A program made the position numbers and the translations under genes. Shown here piece by piece: positions 1-10,581 of a DNA stretch of 25,612 nucleotides (the first letter of the stretch is position 1; each line of letters starts with the position of its first letter). The notes below the pieces were generated by a model. The model was not told the origin of the DNA. It did not search any database and saw nothing but the letters and a program-made list of their open reading frames with translations. Where the stretch lies: NCBI GenBank assembly GCA_025765615.1, contig JAIVFJ010000550.1, positions 1 through 25,612 on the forward strand, given 5' to 3'. Source of the stretch: Zopfochytrium polystomum (taxonomy: Eukaryota; Chytridiomycota; Chytridiomycetes; Chytridiales; Chytridiaceae).

Positions 1-779
1 AACCTGTCTTGCCAACTGTGATGACAACTGCGCCTTCTCAAGGGCCTCTCTCACCGCATTGCACACAAACCTGACCTAGATCGTTGAAAAGCCACGTTTC
101 TCACTCTCCACTCTGGCATTAAACCCTCTTCCCTTTTTGGCACCCTCCCTGGCTCTGCTCGTTGCAAGTGCCAACTCCAAATCCTCAGCAAAACTTTGCC
201 CACCCAAAAAGCTCTACACCAACAACACCCTCAAGCCTTCCCCATTTGCCTCTGCCGTCGATGCCACTGCCCCTTGGAACCACAGATGCCATTGCTCTGA
301 TGTGCAACACCTTTGCCAAAACTCTTTCCTCCTCTGTTCCTCCTGCACCTCATGGTTGCTCTCCCCCCCCACGCCCATCCCATTTACTGGCTCTCCCACC
401 CTGAATTTCTTTTTGACAATCAATCTTGCATCAATTTTCCCTCCCTTCTTTGTGGCTTCATCCCCCAATCCTTTTATGACACCTTATTCTCATGTGAAAC
501 CCCTCTGCCTCTATCCTGAAAACCCTTGTCACCGCTTTTCATCAACTCCTTCTGTACACCCACTGCCTCATTTGGATTCCCTGTTCCAATGACACTATCT
601 CTTGGGAGAAGTCAAAGTCCATCAAGCTCTCTGACAAGCACTCCCGCCCCACAGATCCCCTCCACCAAATTCCCAGACCTCGCACCTTCGCTCCCTGGCC
701 TCTCACCCACCGTCTTCTCCAATTGTCAACCCTTCAAATCATCGTTAATCAGGGTTTACTGACGATGAAACCAAACACA
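1..779. other. Gene-free stretch, pyrimidine-rich on the plus strand
   Basis: No reading frame here looks like a known protein. The plus strand is C/T-rich, so the minus strand is purine-rich, which creates several open but unconvincing frames (for example 137-592 plus and 214-468 minus). The only recognisable content is a segment at 316-431 that recurs at 25187-25301. Nothing else could be assigned. Confidence 0.6.
316..431 (+). repeat. Dispersed repeat, copy A (partial)
   Basis: This segment aligns almost end to end with 25187-25301. Both share a block beginning CTCTTTCCTCCTCTGTTCC, then CTCATGGT, CCCATCCCATT, ACTGGCTCTCCC and CAATCTTG. Differences are scattered substitutions and a few single-base indels. 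One indel lies in the C-run near 361-371 and changes the minus-strand frame relative to copy C. On the minus strand both copies can be read through a stretch containing GEPVNGMG, but the frames diverge afterwards. It is either a decayed coding repeat or a non-coding interspersed repeat. Copy B (13093-13538) matches a different, adjacent part of copy C, so the three are pieces of a longer unit. Confidence 0.75.
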
Positions 780-3410
780 TTGAAAATACCGGAGAAGTAC
801 GCTCTTCGAGTGAGGACAGCGAGTGGCAGGCCAAAGGCGGCTCGGCTGTTCCTCTTAACGGGTAAAAAATGTCGCCAATCTCCGCCCTAGGACATATCGT
901 TCAAGCTGGCGCGTTGATGCTCGTCCGACTCCTCCTCGGCACGGGGGAATGCCTGCGCCGGTGGGGACATAATGCCCAAGTGCAGCCGCTAATAAGGGCC
1001 ACGCGTAACACCCGTAAGAATGCCTTACCAATTGTCCCGCTAAATGCTCCATCACGAGGCGGAGCCCCCAATCAAGCGGGCACAGGACAACCGAGTTGAA
1101 GAAAAGCCGGCAGGATCTCTGACGCCTACGCGGCGCAAGCTCAGCTCGGAGCTGGTTGCGCGAGCTTCACTGGCGCGGCCAAATGTTGACGGAAAAAGTT
1201 GGCGTCCAGTCGGCTCGTCGGGCGCGCAGCTGTCGGTGATTCCCGGCGGCGAGAACGGGGTACAGGGGCGGTGAACGTTGACGAGGAGAGAAGCTCGGCG
1301 CTCCTCCGCGCCGTCGACTGGGCAAACACCGAGCTGGTGGGCGGGAAGGTGTTTGGCCAAGCGACGTTGGCGGTGCGAGACAGCGCTCCACCGCAAACGC
1401 AAAACGGGCTGCGAGCAGAAGCGCGGCAGTGCAGTGGCGAATGCTTCGGCCGCCCCCCCTGAGCACGGGGAGAACTAGTGGTACTCTGCGGTCAGGGAGG
1501 GCTCGTGGGGAAGATGGCGGCACTCGAGGACGACTTTGGGCTTGCGCGAAAGACAAAGAAAGGGCGACGGCAGCGGAGCTGCTTCGCAATGGTAAGGTTG
1601 AGGGCGTAGAAGATGATGAGAAAAATGAAGATAATTAAGACGGCGACGACGACAAAAAGGATCAGGTGGACGAGGAAGAGGGTGAGGGTCAGAAAGTGGA
1701 AGCGGCCAAAGTGTGCTGGGACAAGTAGAGCGATGGTCAAGAAGATTGGGAGGGAGTTGGCGCACCCGACGGGAGCCAGCCGTGACCCAGGACTCACCAA
1801 ATAGATTCACTTGAGCAGAGACGATAGCAGGCGCAGGACCGGGGCGCTACATCGACCGTATCGCAGCGCATCCGTCGGCTGTAGCCGGTGCTCATTGCTT
1901 ACACCGCACAAGTCGCCACCGCCAACCAACACGAAATCATCGTCGAAGAGTGGGACAGCGCCCAGCCTGGCCGCAGCGACCGCGGCAGTTGACTGGCTGG
2001 TGCCGCTGGGCCGACCAACGACGGTCCGAGTCTGGAGTGATATGGTGCGTCGGATCCTGCCGCCGAGTTGGGACCCTAGCGGTCGAACTGGAAGTTTGTT
2101 TTGTGCGTAACAATTGTCATCTCAAGTTCGCAGCCTTGTAAGGAAAAAAAATCACGGTGTGCTTGTTTTTTTTGCTGGAGGGGGGCCGGAGGTTCGTCAG
2201 TAACTAAGAGTAAGGGAAAAGCAAGTGGTCAGTGGGGTTACCTCTCACAGCGTCTCCTGGAGCCACCAATAAGTGAGGTGGACGATATCCGGAGATTCCA
2301 GGCGGAGCGACCGGCCGCCCGCCACCAATGACCTGCTGAACGAAAGCCACGCGGCAGCTTATTTGAAGCGGCTTTTAATGGGGCGACTGCCACGTCGACA
2401 GCGACAGGAAGACGACGGGGAGTCTTCATTTCAACGGGCAAAACAGCGGACGCGCGATTCGGCGACGATCGTCCAGCTGCGTGCTCGGTGAGCCGTGAGC
2501 TCGTGGATCTGCGCGAGGGCGACCACTCGGAACTGGGCGTAAACGGCGACCGAGGATCAAGGAGGGGCTTCCCGCTGCTCCCGGGCGGCCGACTGGGGTC
2601 AGTGAGTTGGAGTGGTGGTGGTTACTGGTTCGGCCGGGCTCGCCGACTTTAACCGGGCGACGCAACCCGGGTGGGACGCTTCATCGCGCGAGCGCAATAG
2701 GCCGCTGTTGATGCGCCCAGCGGCCGTTGAGCGCGGGGATAGTAGGCGCGCATTTTGCCGGTCTGAGGTGGCGGGGGCGCGTGGTGGCGGAGATAGCGGC
2801 GATCAAGGTCGCCGTGGGCCGGCGATGTGGCGTGGAGCTGCGGTGCAAGGCGGTGGCGCCGAACATCGACGGCAGCAGGAGGGGCGAGGGGACCGACAGC
2901 GAAGACTGACGCGCCTCGCGGGAAGAGACGGAGGTGCCTTGAGTGCAATTGCAGCGATATCCTGAAGGATCGACGGGAGTTGGAGGCGGCGAGGAGTTGG
3001 CCGTGCCAGTGTGACGGGGTTGAGCCCAGCCTGACGCCAAAAAGCGGCAGCCGTTTCGCGATCGATCGCCAACAGGCTGGGTCTGCATTCATTCTTTCGT
3101 GCAGTGTTTCAGGAGCCCTGTTGCGGGTGCGGCAGGCTGGGGCGAGTGGTTGGCCGAAGATCTTGGAATAGTATTTAATAATGGTAAGGGCTGGGAACTC
3201 GTCGATTTTGCCTGTCGAGTCATTGGGAAAGGGTACCTGTAAGAGAGGGAACGACAGGTGGCCAAAACTGAGGGGGACAACATTAAGCTTGGGCTCGCGG
3301 CGCCTTTCTCCATTGTATCGGAGTAGTGAGCCGCCAGCAAGCAGAGGAGGAGGATACGCGGAGGCTGGGCACCCCACCACTCTAATAGTACATAAGCCCT
3401 TTCTCGTCAC
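780..3410. other. GC-rich stretch with no supported gene
   Basis: Many long frames are open on both strands because of high GC content, but none shows a recognisable domain. The longest, minus 2649-3410, has an erratic Arg/Pro/His/Ala-rich composition. A minus frame at 1492-1800 encodes a very hydrophobic run (residues like LILFVVVAVLIIFIFLIIF) that could be a membrane segment, but it lacks an ATG. A GTGAGT donor-like site at 1792-1797 (minus) and a TCCCAG acceptor-like site lie close by, so it could be an exon of a gene I cannot reconstruct. I see no RNA gene or mobile element. Confidence 0.45.
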
Positions 3411-3513
3411 GCCGCCTCACGCCGCCTCACGCCCACCAAAACAACGCCACCCGTCGCGAGTGCCGCCCGCCGCCAAACGCACAAACGCACAAACGCACAA
3501 ACGCACAAAAGCA
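3410..3513 (+). repeat. Short tandem repeats upstream of the TIR/NB-ARC gene
   Basis: Two simple repeat patches lie here. At about 3410-3437 a GC-rich unit containing TCACGCCGCC is repeated nearly three times. At about 3474-3513 the unit ACAAACGC is repeated four to five times, the last copy altered to ACAAAAGC. Both are ordinary slippage repeats. Confidence 0.8.
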
Positions 3514-4123
3514 CAACCCACGCACGGAGCTCACGCGCACGCGCACGCCTCTTCCCCCGACATCCCGCACATTCGCCAAGTTCGACTATTGCCCCCGTGG
3601 ATCGCACGTGGCTCGCGCACCGCGATCGCGCGTTTTTTCGCTTGCTCGCCGTCGTCGGCGCCGTTCCCCGCCCTCGCGACGGATCACGACTGCGCCCCAC
3701 CACCCTGGTATCGTTCCATTCGTGTTGGCCATTTTGGCGCCTCCATCCGCTCGCCCACAGCCACCCACCCTCGGCTCATTCTTCATCCGTCGCTCTCTCG
3801 CTTTCCCCAATTCGCTGCTTCCTTAGTCGGACACTAATTTTGTCGCTTGGTCCGAGATTTTCGCCGTAAGTCACTTTTGCGCTTTCGTGATCACCGCCTG
3901 CCACAACTAATCAGCCGTCTCTACCTTTCCCACGACTATACAGCGCTCTCTCGAAAGGAAGTCGATTGCCGATCACCTTCGAGCTCTGTTGCCAGTAAAC
4001 ATCCGTGAAAAGCTTGCTTTACGTCGTCTAATTACTGTTTTGCTCCGTTGAACGCTCTATTGCGATTAGCACCCTGACACAACACCCTTAAAGTGTTTTA
4101 AAAGCTCAAGATCGACCTGACAA
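3514..4123 (+). promoter_or_regulatory. Presumed promoter and 5' leader of the TIR/NB-ARC gene, with a possible leader intron
   Basis: This stretch lies directly upstream of the start codon at 4124 and has no supported ORF. At 3866 the sequence GTAAGT could be a splice donor. It pairs with an acceptor ending TCAG at 3914, preceded by a branch-point-like CTAAT, which would make a 49-bp intron in the untranslated leader. No TATA box or other core promoter element could be called with confidence. Confidence 0.35.
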
Positions 4124-7100
4124 ATGGACGCCAACGCCTCTTTTGACGTGAGTTTGCATGCATATGTACAACGCATTTCTTTCTTTCTTTTCTTTTCGAT
4201 CGCCCGCTCTGATGAAACCTCTGCGCAAATCAGGCCATGATCAGCTACTGCTGGGCAAACCACGAAGTCGCTCGCCAAGTCTCGGACCACCTCAAGAGCC
4301 TCGGGTTCAAAATTTGGATCGACACGTCAAACATGAAGGGCAACATCTACAGCGCCATGACCGCCGCCGTGTTGTCGTCCACGGTCGTGGTACCGTTCAT
4401 CTCGGACGACTATGTGAATTCGGGCAACTGCTTTTCGGAAATCCAGTTTGCGCGGGACAAGAGGAAGAAATTGTTGCCCGTCAGGTTGAGCCATTCGCCA
4501 AGGGTTGCCGACAGCCCGATTGCGTTTATCACTGCTGGATTGCTCTGTAAGTGATGTGTGTTTTTTTTTTTACTTCTTGCGGTTGGCTAATGGGATTTCC
4601 CTATCAGACCATGACCTTTCTCCTCCTATCTGGGAAGACGAAAAGAAGAAAGACGCGGCTCTAGCTGATTTAGTCGCGGCCTTGAAAAGTGCGCTGCAAG
4701 AACATCCTAGCGCTCTTTCATTGAATACTTTAGGGACCCGTCGATCTGTTCCTGCTCTTGCTTCTCCGAATGCGCTTGTCGCTTCTCCCACCACGCTTGT
4801 CGCTTCTCCAACCGCCAGCGTTCTCTCGTTCTTAAGGAACGGGACCTGCTTTCCTTACATGCCCGTGCGGCACGACCCCCCTCAGTGGATCGATCGGACC
4901 GACTTGTGGACGATGATCGACGAGCACTTGCAAGCCTTCGGCATCGCAATCCTGGAGGGAATCGGCGGGTCCGGTAAAACCTTCACCGCGTTGAAGTACG
5001 CGCATCGTGCGCTGCGGGACGGCCTCAACGTCTCGTGGGTCGGCGCAAAGACCGAGGAGGAGCTCCGGCAGAATTTGATCCGATTCGCCGCCCACGTCTT
5101 TAGCCTGCGAGTCGTGGAGAAGGACCTCGACATTTTGTTGGACAAGCTGATCCCGGCGCTGTGCGACGACCACATCCCGCGGCTTTTTGTCCTCGACAAC
5201 GTCGACAACGTCCTCGACGTCGAAAAGCTCCTCGCCGCCGTCAAAGACATCCCCACCGTGCGAGTCCTGATCACCACCCGCATCCCCTTGGTCCTCCCCG
5301 GCCACGTCCAACCCATGAAGTCCATCCCGGTCAGCTTCCCGTCCATCGACAGCTGCAGATCCTACTTCCTGGACATCCCCGGCCGGACCCTGACCGAACC
5401 CGAGGCCGACCGCATCTTCCACCTCTGCAACGGCCTGCCCCTCCGCCTCTCCGTCGCCGCCGCCTACCTCGCCCGACGCCCCGACCTCTCCGTCGACGCC
5501 TTTGTCCGCCTCGTCGAAAAGGAAAAAACGCGCAAGCTAAACCCCTCCGCCGCCCCCGCTGCCGACATCTACCCCGAAGTCTCCGTCTCTCTCGACACCC
5601 TGCAAAAAAAATCCCCCGAGGCCTTCGAGCTCGTCCACTGGCTCGCCCTCCTCGACCCCGACCGCACCGTCCTCGAGTACGTCGTCCAGGCGCTCAAAAA
5701 GACTCAACAAAACCTCTGGTTCCTGTTTGGACGGAAACGCCCCGACGGCGCCAACCTCCACGACGTGTTGGGGCCCTTGGTCGACCTGAAGCTCGTCTCG
5801 TACAAAAAGTCGTTCCTCTCCATGCACCGCTGCGTACAGTCCGTCGTGTTGGAGAAGACCCCCGTGCCGAGGAACCAGGGGGAGTACTTTGCGAACGTGT
5901 ACAGGCAGCTGTTTAGGGAGAATTACACGGTGCAGAGGAAGCTGGCGGTGCGGGACGTTGCGGGACTTGCGGAGATGCTGAGTCTTATGACTGAAGTTAT
6001 TTTGTGTTTGTAAAATTGTTGATTTTTAAATTTTTTTTTGCCCCTTCGGTCCAAGCCTAACATTTTTCACCCTCCCCGCCCTAACCACCCCCGCCAACCT
6101 TGTCTCCCCTTAAGATGATGCGCAACTCGAAGCAAAAGACGTCAAGCTTCTTTGCAACGTACTGCGGACAAATACCACGATTCAAAAGCTGTCGCTTCAA
6201 GGTGAGTTTAATGGCAGTTTTGAAAAACTTGCAGAGGATCTAACTGTTTGTTTCTTTTGGGGTTGGGGCAACCAACTCACAGCAAACCATTCAGTCGGTC
6301 CCGAGGGAGCTAGAGCTGTTTCTGAGCTCCTCAAAAGCAACGGCACGCTTCAATCGGTCGATCTTGAGTGTGAGTCGATTTTTTTATATATTGATTTCTT
6401 TCTTTTTTTTTTCATTCGGATCATGGGGATTCTGTTCACCCTGATGTAACCCCGGTCTGTTCATCTCGTTAGATTGAAAACTTATACAATTTATGCATTG
6501 TTGGCTAACCACAGGGAACGGAATCGGTGACGGTGGGGTAAAAGCGATCGCCGACGCCCTCAAAGTCAACAGCACACTTCTATCCTTGAGTCTAAAAAGT
6601 GAGGGGGAACGGGGTCGGCTTTCAACTTGCTTCCCCCTTTTTTTTTGATGTTCCGGTTTTTTCAATGCAGCAAACTATTTCGGTCTCGAAGGCGCAAAGG
6701 CTGTTGCCGATTCTCTTATATACAACAGCACGCTGGAATCCATCGATCTCTGTAGTGAGTTGGCTTTTTTGCTTTTCCTTCCCCCCACCCCTTTCCTCGG
6801 CTGGGACCCACCGATATTTGTGTTTTGGTTTTTCCCACTTGAATGCTCTTGCGTCGCGAAATAACTTGACCCAACTTTTGCGTTATTCTGTGCCTCTGGA
6901 ACAATTTTTTCGCCACCGCCCGTGGTTTTTGCAAGATAATTACTGTCGGGATGAAGGGACAAAAGTCATCGCTGACGCGCTCAAGCGCAACAACACTCTG
7001 CAATTTATCGATCTTGAATGTGAGTTTTTGAATTTTTCGCGAAACTCTACGTTTTTGGGGTGTTTGCGTGTTTTTCTATTCTCTTTTTTTTTTTTGGCTT

Positions 7101-7895
7101 GACTTTCTTTCTCCCTATTTTCGTTGCGTGCAGCAAATCGAATCGGTTACGAAGGAGCAAGCGCCGTTGCGGACGCGCTGAAGAGCAACAGCGCTCTCCA
7201 GTCCGTTTCTCTTGCAAGTGAGTTGCAAATGGTTTCCCCCCCGCTTTTCTTTGTTTTGGAAGCAGTATTTTTTTTTTTTTTTGGTGGTGCTCTTCGACTT
7301 TGCGACTTGGCTACTTCTTCCCCAGCCCCTCATTTGTCTGGTTTCCCCTTCTCGCATCCCTGATTCTACCTTGTCGTTTTTTGACATTTTCATCTCGCTT
7401 TTCTTTTGTGTGTATTTTTCCCCTGGCTTTTGCCCAACCAACGTTTAGGAAACAACATCGGCGATAAAGGGGCAGCGGCCATTGCGGACGCCCTCAAGAG
7501 CAACAGCAGCCTCCAGTCTATCGTTCTTTGGGGTGAGTGACATAACCACTTACTCCCCCCAAAGCCAGAAGCTGATTTTCAAAATTTCTGACTAGGAGCC
7601 AATATCGGCAACGACGGGGCGGACGCTATCGCCGACGCGCTCAAGATCAACAGCACGCTGCAGTCTGTCAAACTGAGTGGTGAGTTCCGCAAAGAGGCGC
7701 AGTTTTTTTTTCCCCCCCCGTTCTTGCAGCGCCGTTTCGATGGGTTTTTTTCTTACAACCTAACCCTCCCCCCATTTTTGACTTCATTCTCGCTTCTTTC
7801 CTTTTCCACGCCTAGGCAACAACTTTGACACTGAGGGGGAGAACGCGCTCGCACAGTGCCGGCTGGTGAACAAGACCGTCAAAGTGGTGGTTTAG
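4124..7895 (+). CDS. TIR / NB-ARC / LRR receptor-like protein, 12 exons
   Basis: Predicted STAND-class signalling receptor of about 830 aa. Exons: 4124-4147, 4234-4546, 4608-6005, 6115-6201, 6283-6369, 6515-6598, 6671-6754, 6936-7019, 7134-7217, 7449-7532, 7596-7679, 7816-7895. Total 2493 nt, phases consistent, stop TAG. A TIR domain (about residues 8-140) starts AMISYCWANHE and includes GFKIWID and SGNCFSEI; Glu77 aligns with the catalytic Glu of NAD-cleaving TIRs. A linker with degenerate ALVASPT repeats follows (about 160-183). The NB-ARC shows P-loop GGSGKT (232-237), Walker B LFVLDN ending near Asp309, RVLITTR, GLPL (388-391) and MHR (518-520) in place of MHD. Nine ribonuclease-inhibitor-type LRRs run from residue 579. 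Donors are mostly GTGAGT; intron 3 needs the weaker GTTTGT. The start is the first ATG in frame, giving eight residues before intron 1. Ligand and pathway are unknown. Domain calls are firm; exon 3/4 is the least certain junction. Confidence 0.88.
6115..7895 (+). repeat. Array of one-LRR-per-exon modules
   Basis: Nine consecutive exons each encode one leucine-rich repeat. Exons 4 and 5 are 87 nt, exons 6-11 are each exactly 84 nt, and the last is 80 nt including the stop. Every internal boundary is phase 1 and nearly every donor is GTGAGT. The shared residue pattern is N-x-IG-x-x-GA-x-AIADALK-x-NSTLQS-x-L. Introns between them vary from 63 to 231 bp and are T-rich and unrelated in sequence. 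Because the modules are symmetric, exons could be gained, lost or skipped without breaking the frame. Single-LRR 84-nt exons are also known from animal NLR genes. Confidence 0.88.
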
Positions 7896-9578
7896 CGTTG
7901 ACTTTTTTTTGCTGGGCAGTCCTTTATGTTTTGTCGGTTCGCTTTTTTTTCCTATGATTTGGGGGAACAAACGACGTTAAGAGACGTTGTTGTTGTATAC
8001 CTGTTTTTTTTTTTTCGATGTGGGGTGTTATGCTACTGAAGTTTATCGAGTGAATGTTGGGCTGCTCGTGGAAAAGCGATGCCAGGGCGGCCCGCGAAAG
8101 AGAAACGACCCACCACACATTCTTCCCCCGACCGGCGTGCTCTTCTCGTCCAGGGGCGCGCATTGGGCGGCGCAGGTCAAATAATTGGCGGTTGAATGTG
8201 GCTGAGGTGTGCGGGGTGGCACTGGGCGTCCTTTGGCAATGGCATTCCAACTGGAGCTGGTTCGCTATTTGGCGGTGGAGCGGTCCTTGGCCCAGTCCAA
8301 CCAACGGACCCGGTATGACGTTGGGCTTTCTGCCTGCTGGCTTTCCCACTTCGACCACTGGATAACTTTCTCATGTAGAGGCTGCCAAAAAAAAAAAAAA
8401 AAAAAAAAAAAAAGTTGGAAGCAATACTGGCATTGATTTGAAGAGATGCTAATGAATGAAAACGTTGAGGAAGCATTTTTTGAGGAATATAGAGGGTCAG
8501 GGTGGATGTCTGTCAGTCCCTCCATTGGCCTCCAGGTCAATGATTCCAAATCGCTGTGACAGCTTCTTTTTTTTTTTTTTAATTGTTCCAGCCCCAGAGG
8601 GGCTGGCAGGAAGAGAAAGAGCCATCAACAGTGAACCGTAATGGACTACGTCCAGGTATCACCTCAGCAAACCCACCCCATGCGCTACGGACTTACAGGG
8701 TCGTCAGGCATCTCCACCGCACATAAAGCCACAATGATCAAAGGAGAAGGGGAAAACACAGAATCAAGAAAATAGAGAAGTGAGTCTGAAGGAGGTCAGT
8801 GTAAGAGAGGGGAGCATCTGTGAAAGATCGGAGGGTTGGGATAAGTCAGATTAGGCAACAGCCCATGTCAAGATTGAGAAGGGCAACAGTGGCTCAGTGA
8901 ACGTCAGGGGGCTCAGCAGGAGATGGGTGACGAGTGGCTCTTGCTTGTTGGCGTGAGGGGAGTTGTATTGTGTGGTGAAGCCAGATAATGCCTGCAACCG
9001 CTATGACACCTTCAGGTGAGGGAAGCCGTACTTGCACCTAAGGCCTCTGCCCTTTCAGCAAACGAATACCTGCAAGAAGACGAAACCTTGAGCAATAGGA
9101 AGACAAAGAAAGAGCAGCAACTAACCGCTGGATAAACCCAAACACGTCATCCACTTCAGTGTCCTGAAACCGAAAAATTCTCAACAGCTTGGCGTGCTCG
9201 AAGCCTATCCTTCATCCACATCCAAATCCCTTTAGTCTCACTCCACATTTACACAGACAGAGGAGAACCAAGGACTGTCGTAATAATTCGGAGTTGCGTG
9301 GGCCGCAAAACTTGCACAACTTTGAATTGACGCGGTAAGTGCTGTAAAACTCGATCGCGTCCATGTTCCACTTCCTCTCTTCCAAAAACTTGTGCATCAG
9401 TCGCGGTAGATGTTGCTCTCCGCCTCGCCCGCCAGATTGCAATCTTTGCTCTTGACCTTTCGCCCCAAGCGCTACTAGAACTCAACCCTCCCGGTCCACC
9501 TTTTTTGTTTACTGGCCTTCCCCAACCACTGTTTTCACACCCTCCTCCCTTCCCACTTCTCACCTCCCACTACTCCAC
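7896..9578. other. Intergenic stretch with a 27-nt poly-A tract
   Basis: No supported gene. At 8387-8413 there is an uninterrupted run of 27 A. The DNA before it has open frames on both strands (for example minus 7924-8358 and plus 8054-8365), but none has a recognisable domain. A tiny two-exon ORF is possible: ATG at 8988, donor GTGAGG at 9016, acceptor TTTCAG ending at 9058, stop at 9135, giving 34 residues. The intron looks genuine (43 bp), but the product is too short to judge, so I do not call it as a gene. Confidence 0.5.
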
Positions 9579-9863
9579 TTGTATACATTCATTCACAAGG
9601 GCGTGCCCATCAAGGTAGTCGATAAGTGCATTGCACAGGCAGTACCCGAGTTAGCAAACCCTAAGGAGCAGCTACAGCATTTTGCGCAGTATTTACTTAA
9701 ACTTCTGGTTGAGCGAAAGTTTGACGAGTCGCAATCGGACAAAACCAGCCAACCAAGCTGGGAGAAGCGAAACAAAGAGATCCTCCTGGAATTGACGGGT
9801 AAGGAGCATGAAAAGGTAGCCCGCTCGGCTGCTGGTTCTTGTGAGCAACAAACCAAAGAATGA
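9579..9863 (+). CDS. Hypothetical protein fragment or exon (about 94 aa)
   Basis: I do not recognise this protein. The frame has ordinary, non-low-complexity composition with likely amphipathic helices (KVVDKCIAQAVPEL, then EQLQHFAQYLLKLLVERKF), followed by a charged tail ending at a TGA stop. This differs from the Arg/Pro-rich shadow frames nearby. There is no ATG at the left edge: the nearest possible start is a TTG at 9579 and the frame remains open upstream. It is therefore more likely the last exon of a spliced gene than a complete gene. I could not place an upstream exon. Confidence 0.35.
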   Translation: MYTFIHKGVPIKVVDKCIAQAVPELANPKEQLQHFAQYLLKLLVERKFDESQSDKTSQPSWEKRNKEILLELTGKEHEKVARSAAGSCEQQTKE

Positions 9864-10533
9864 CGGTAGAAAGGCAATCATAACTGGGTAAGCGCATTGT
9901 TCAGGGTGACTTCAATCGTTGCCCTTGAAGAGATGGAACCATGACTGGAGAAACTACTACGGGGGATCTTGACAATGACGTATCTACCCACCTGTCACTA
10001 GCGAGATATAACAACGACGAGGGCAGTGAGAGGGACAGGGGCTCAGAATACGAGGACGTCCTCCACGGGATGGGTAGCGAGCGAGACAGAGGAGTCCTCG
10101 CGAGGACGATGAGGACAAAAAGGGCAACGTGGACGACGAGGACGGCGAGGACGACAAGGAACGCCGTCCTTCCGACACGGAGGAGGGTCAGGAGCAGGAT
10201 GAAGGTGACAGTTCATGTCCTCCTGCAACTATGCACACTCGACAAACTGGGACACTGAAATGAAAAAGCTCCAGTCCTGCACATGAAGCAATCAGGTTTT
10301 CTTCTTGACAGTTCATCCTCGACTTCGCCGCCGACATTTTTTCTTTTTTTTGGCACCTTCGCAACCCGCCCCCACATCGGCCGGCAGGATCGCGAAACTC
10401 CGCCTTCATCGAAAAACATACATCTCGCTTTTGGAACCTTTCGTGGAGGGGCACTTTATTTTCCTTGGAACCGTGAGCGCAGAAACAGGCCTACACATGA
10501 CACACATACACACACTCTCTCTCTCCAACACAC
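9864..10533. other. Low-complexity stretch rich in GAGGAC-type repeats
   Basis: No supported gene. Between about 10015 and 10215 the plus strand is rich in GAGGAC and GACGAG triplets. These encode an acidic run (DDEDGEDDKE type) in one frame and an Arg/Thr-rich run in another. An ATG-started frame at 9941-10258 begins plausibly but moves into the Arg/Thr-rich reading. The acidic frame may be the remains of an acidic protein tail with a frame break, or simply a repeat. Neither reading shows a domain. Confidence 0.4.
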
Positions 10534-10534
10534 A

Positions 10535-10570
<36 letters not shown>
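10534..10570 (+). repeat. (CA)n microsatellite
   Basis: This is an almost pure CA dinucleotide run on the plus strand. It lies just downstream of the stop codon of the minus-strand gene at 10582-11339, so it would be a (GU)n tract at the start of that gene's 3' untranslated region. A CT-rich patch and interrupted CA units precede it from about 10498. Confidence 0.95.
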
Positions 10571-10572
<2 letters not shown>

Positions 10573-10581
10573 AAAACTGAT

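Noticed and set aside
1492..1800. Hydrophobic minus-strand ORF that could be a membrane protein
   Set aside because: It has no ATG and the nearby upstream ATG exon (from 1895) joins it in the wrong phase. The hydrophobic run comes from a TTTT/GTC-rich patch and may be chance.
2649..3410. A 253-codon minus-strand ORF and overlapping frames, one with GYRCNC resembling the end of an EGF-like repeat
   Set aside because: The composition is Arg/Pro/His-rich as expected of chance frames in GC-rich DNA. Only one isolated Cys pair is present, stop codons interrupt the EGF-like frame, and no family motif is seen.
3474..3513. Regular short repeats that might suggest a CRISPR-like array
   Set aside because: The units are contiguous 8-mers without spacers, in a eukaryotic genome. 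It is a simple microsatellite.
8177..8549. Pro-rich minus-strand ORFs overlapping the poly-A tract
   Set aside because: They read through the A-run as poly-Phe and all frames in the stretch are about equally open, so there is no coding evidence.
9941..10258. ATG-started ORF with an acidic or Arg/Thr-rich tail
   Set aside because: The tail depends entirely on which frame of a GAGGAC repeat is read, and no domain or splice structure supports it.
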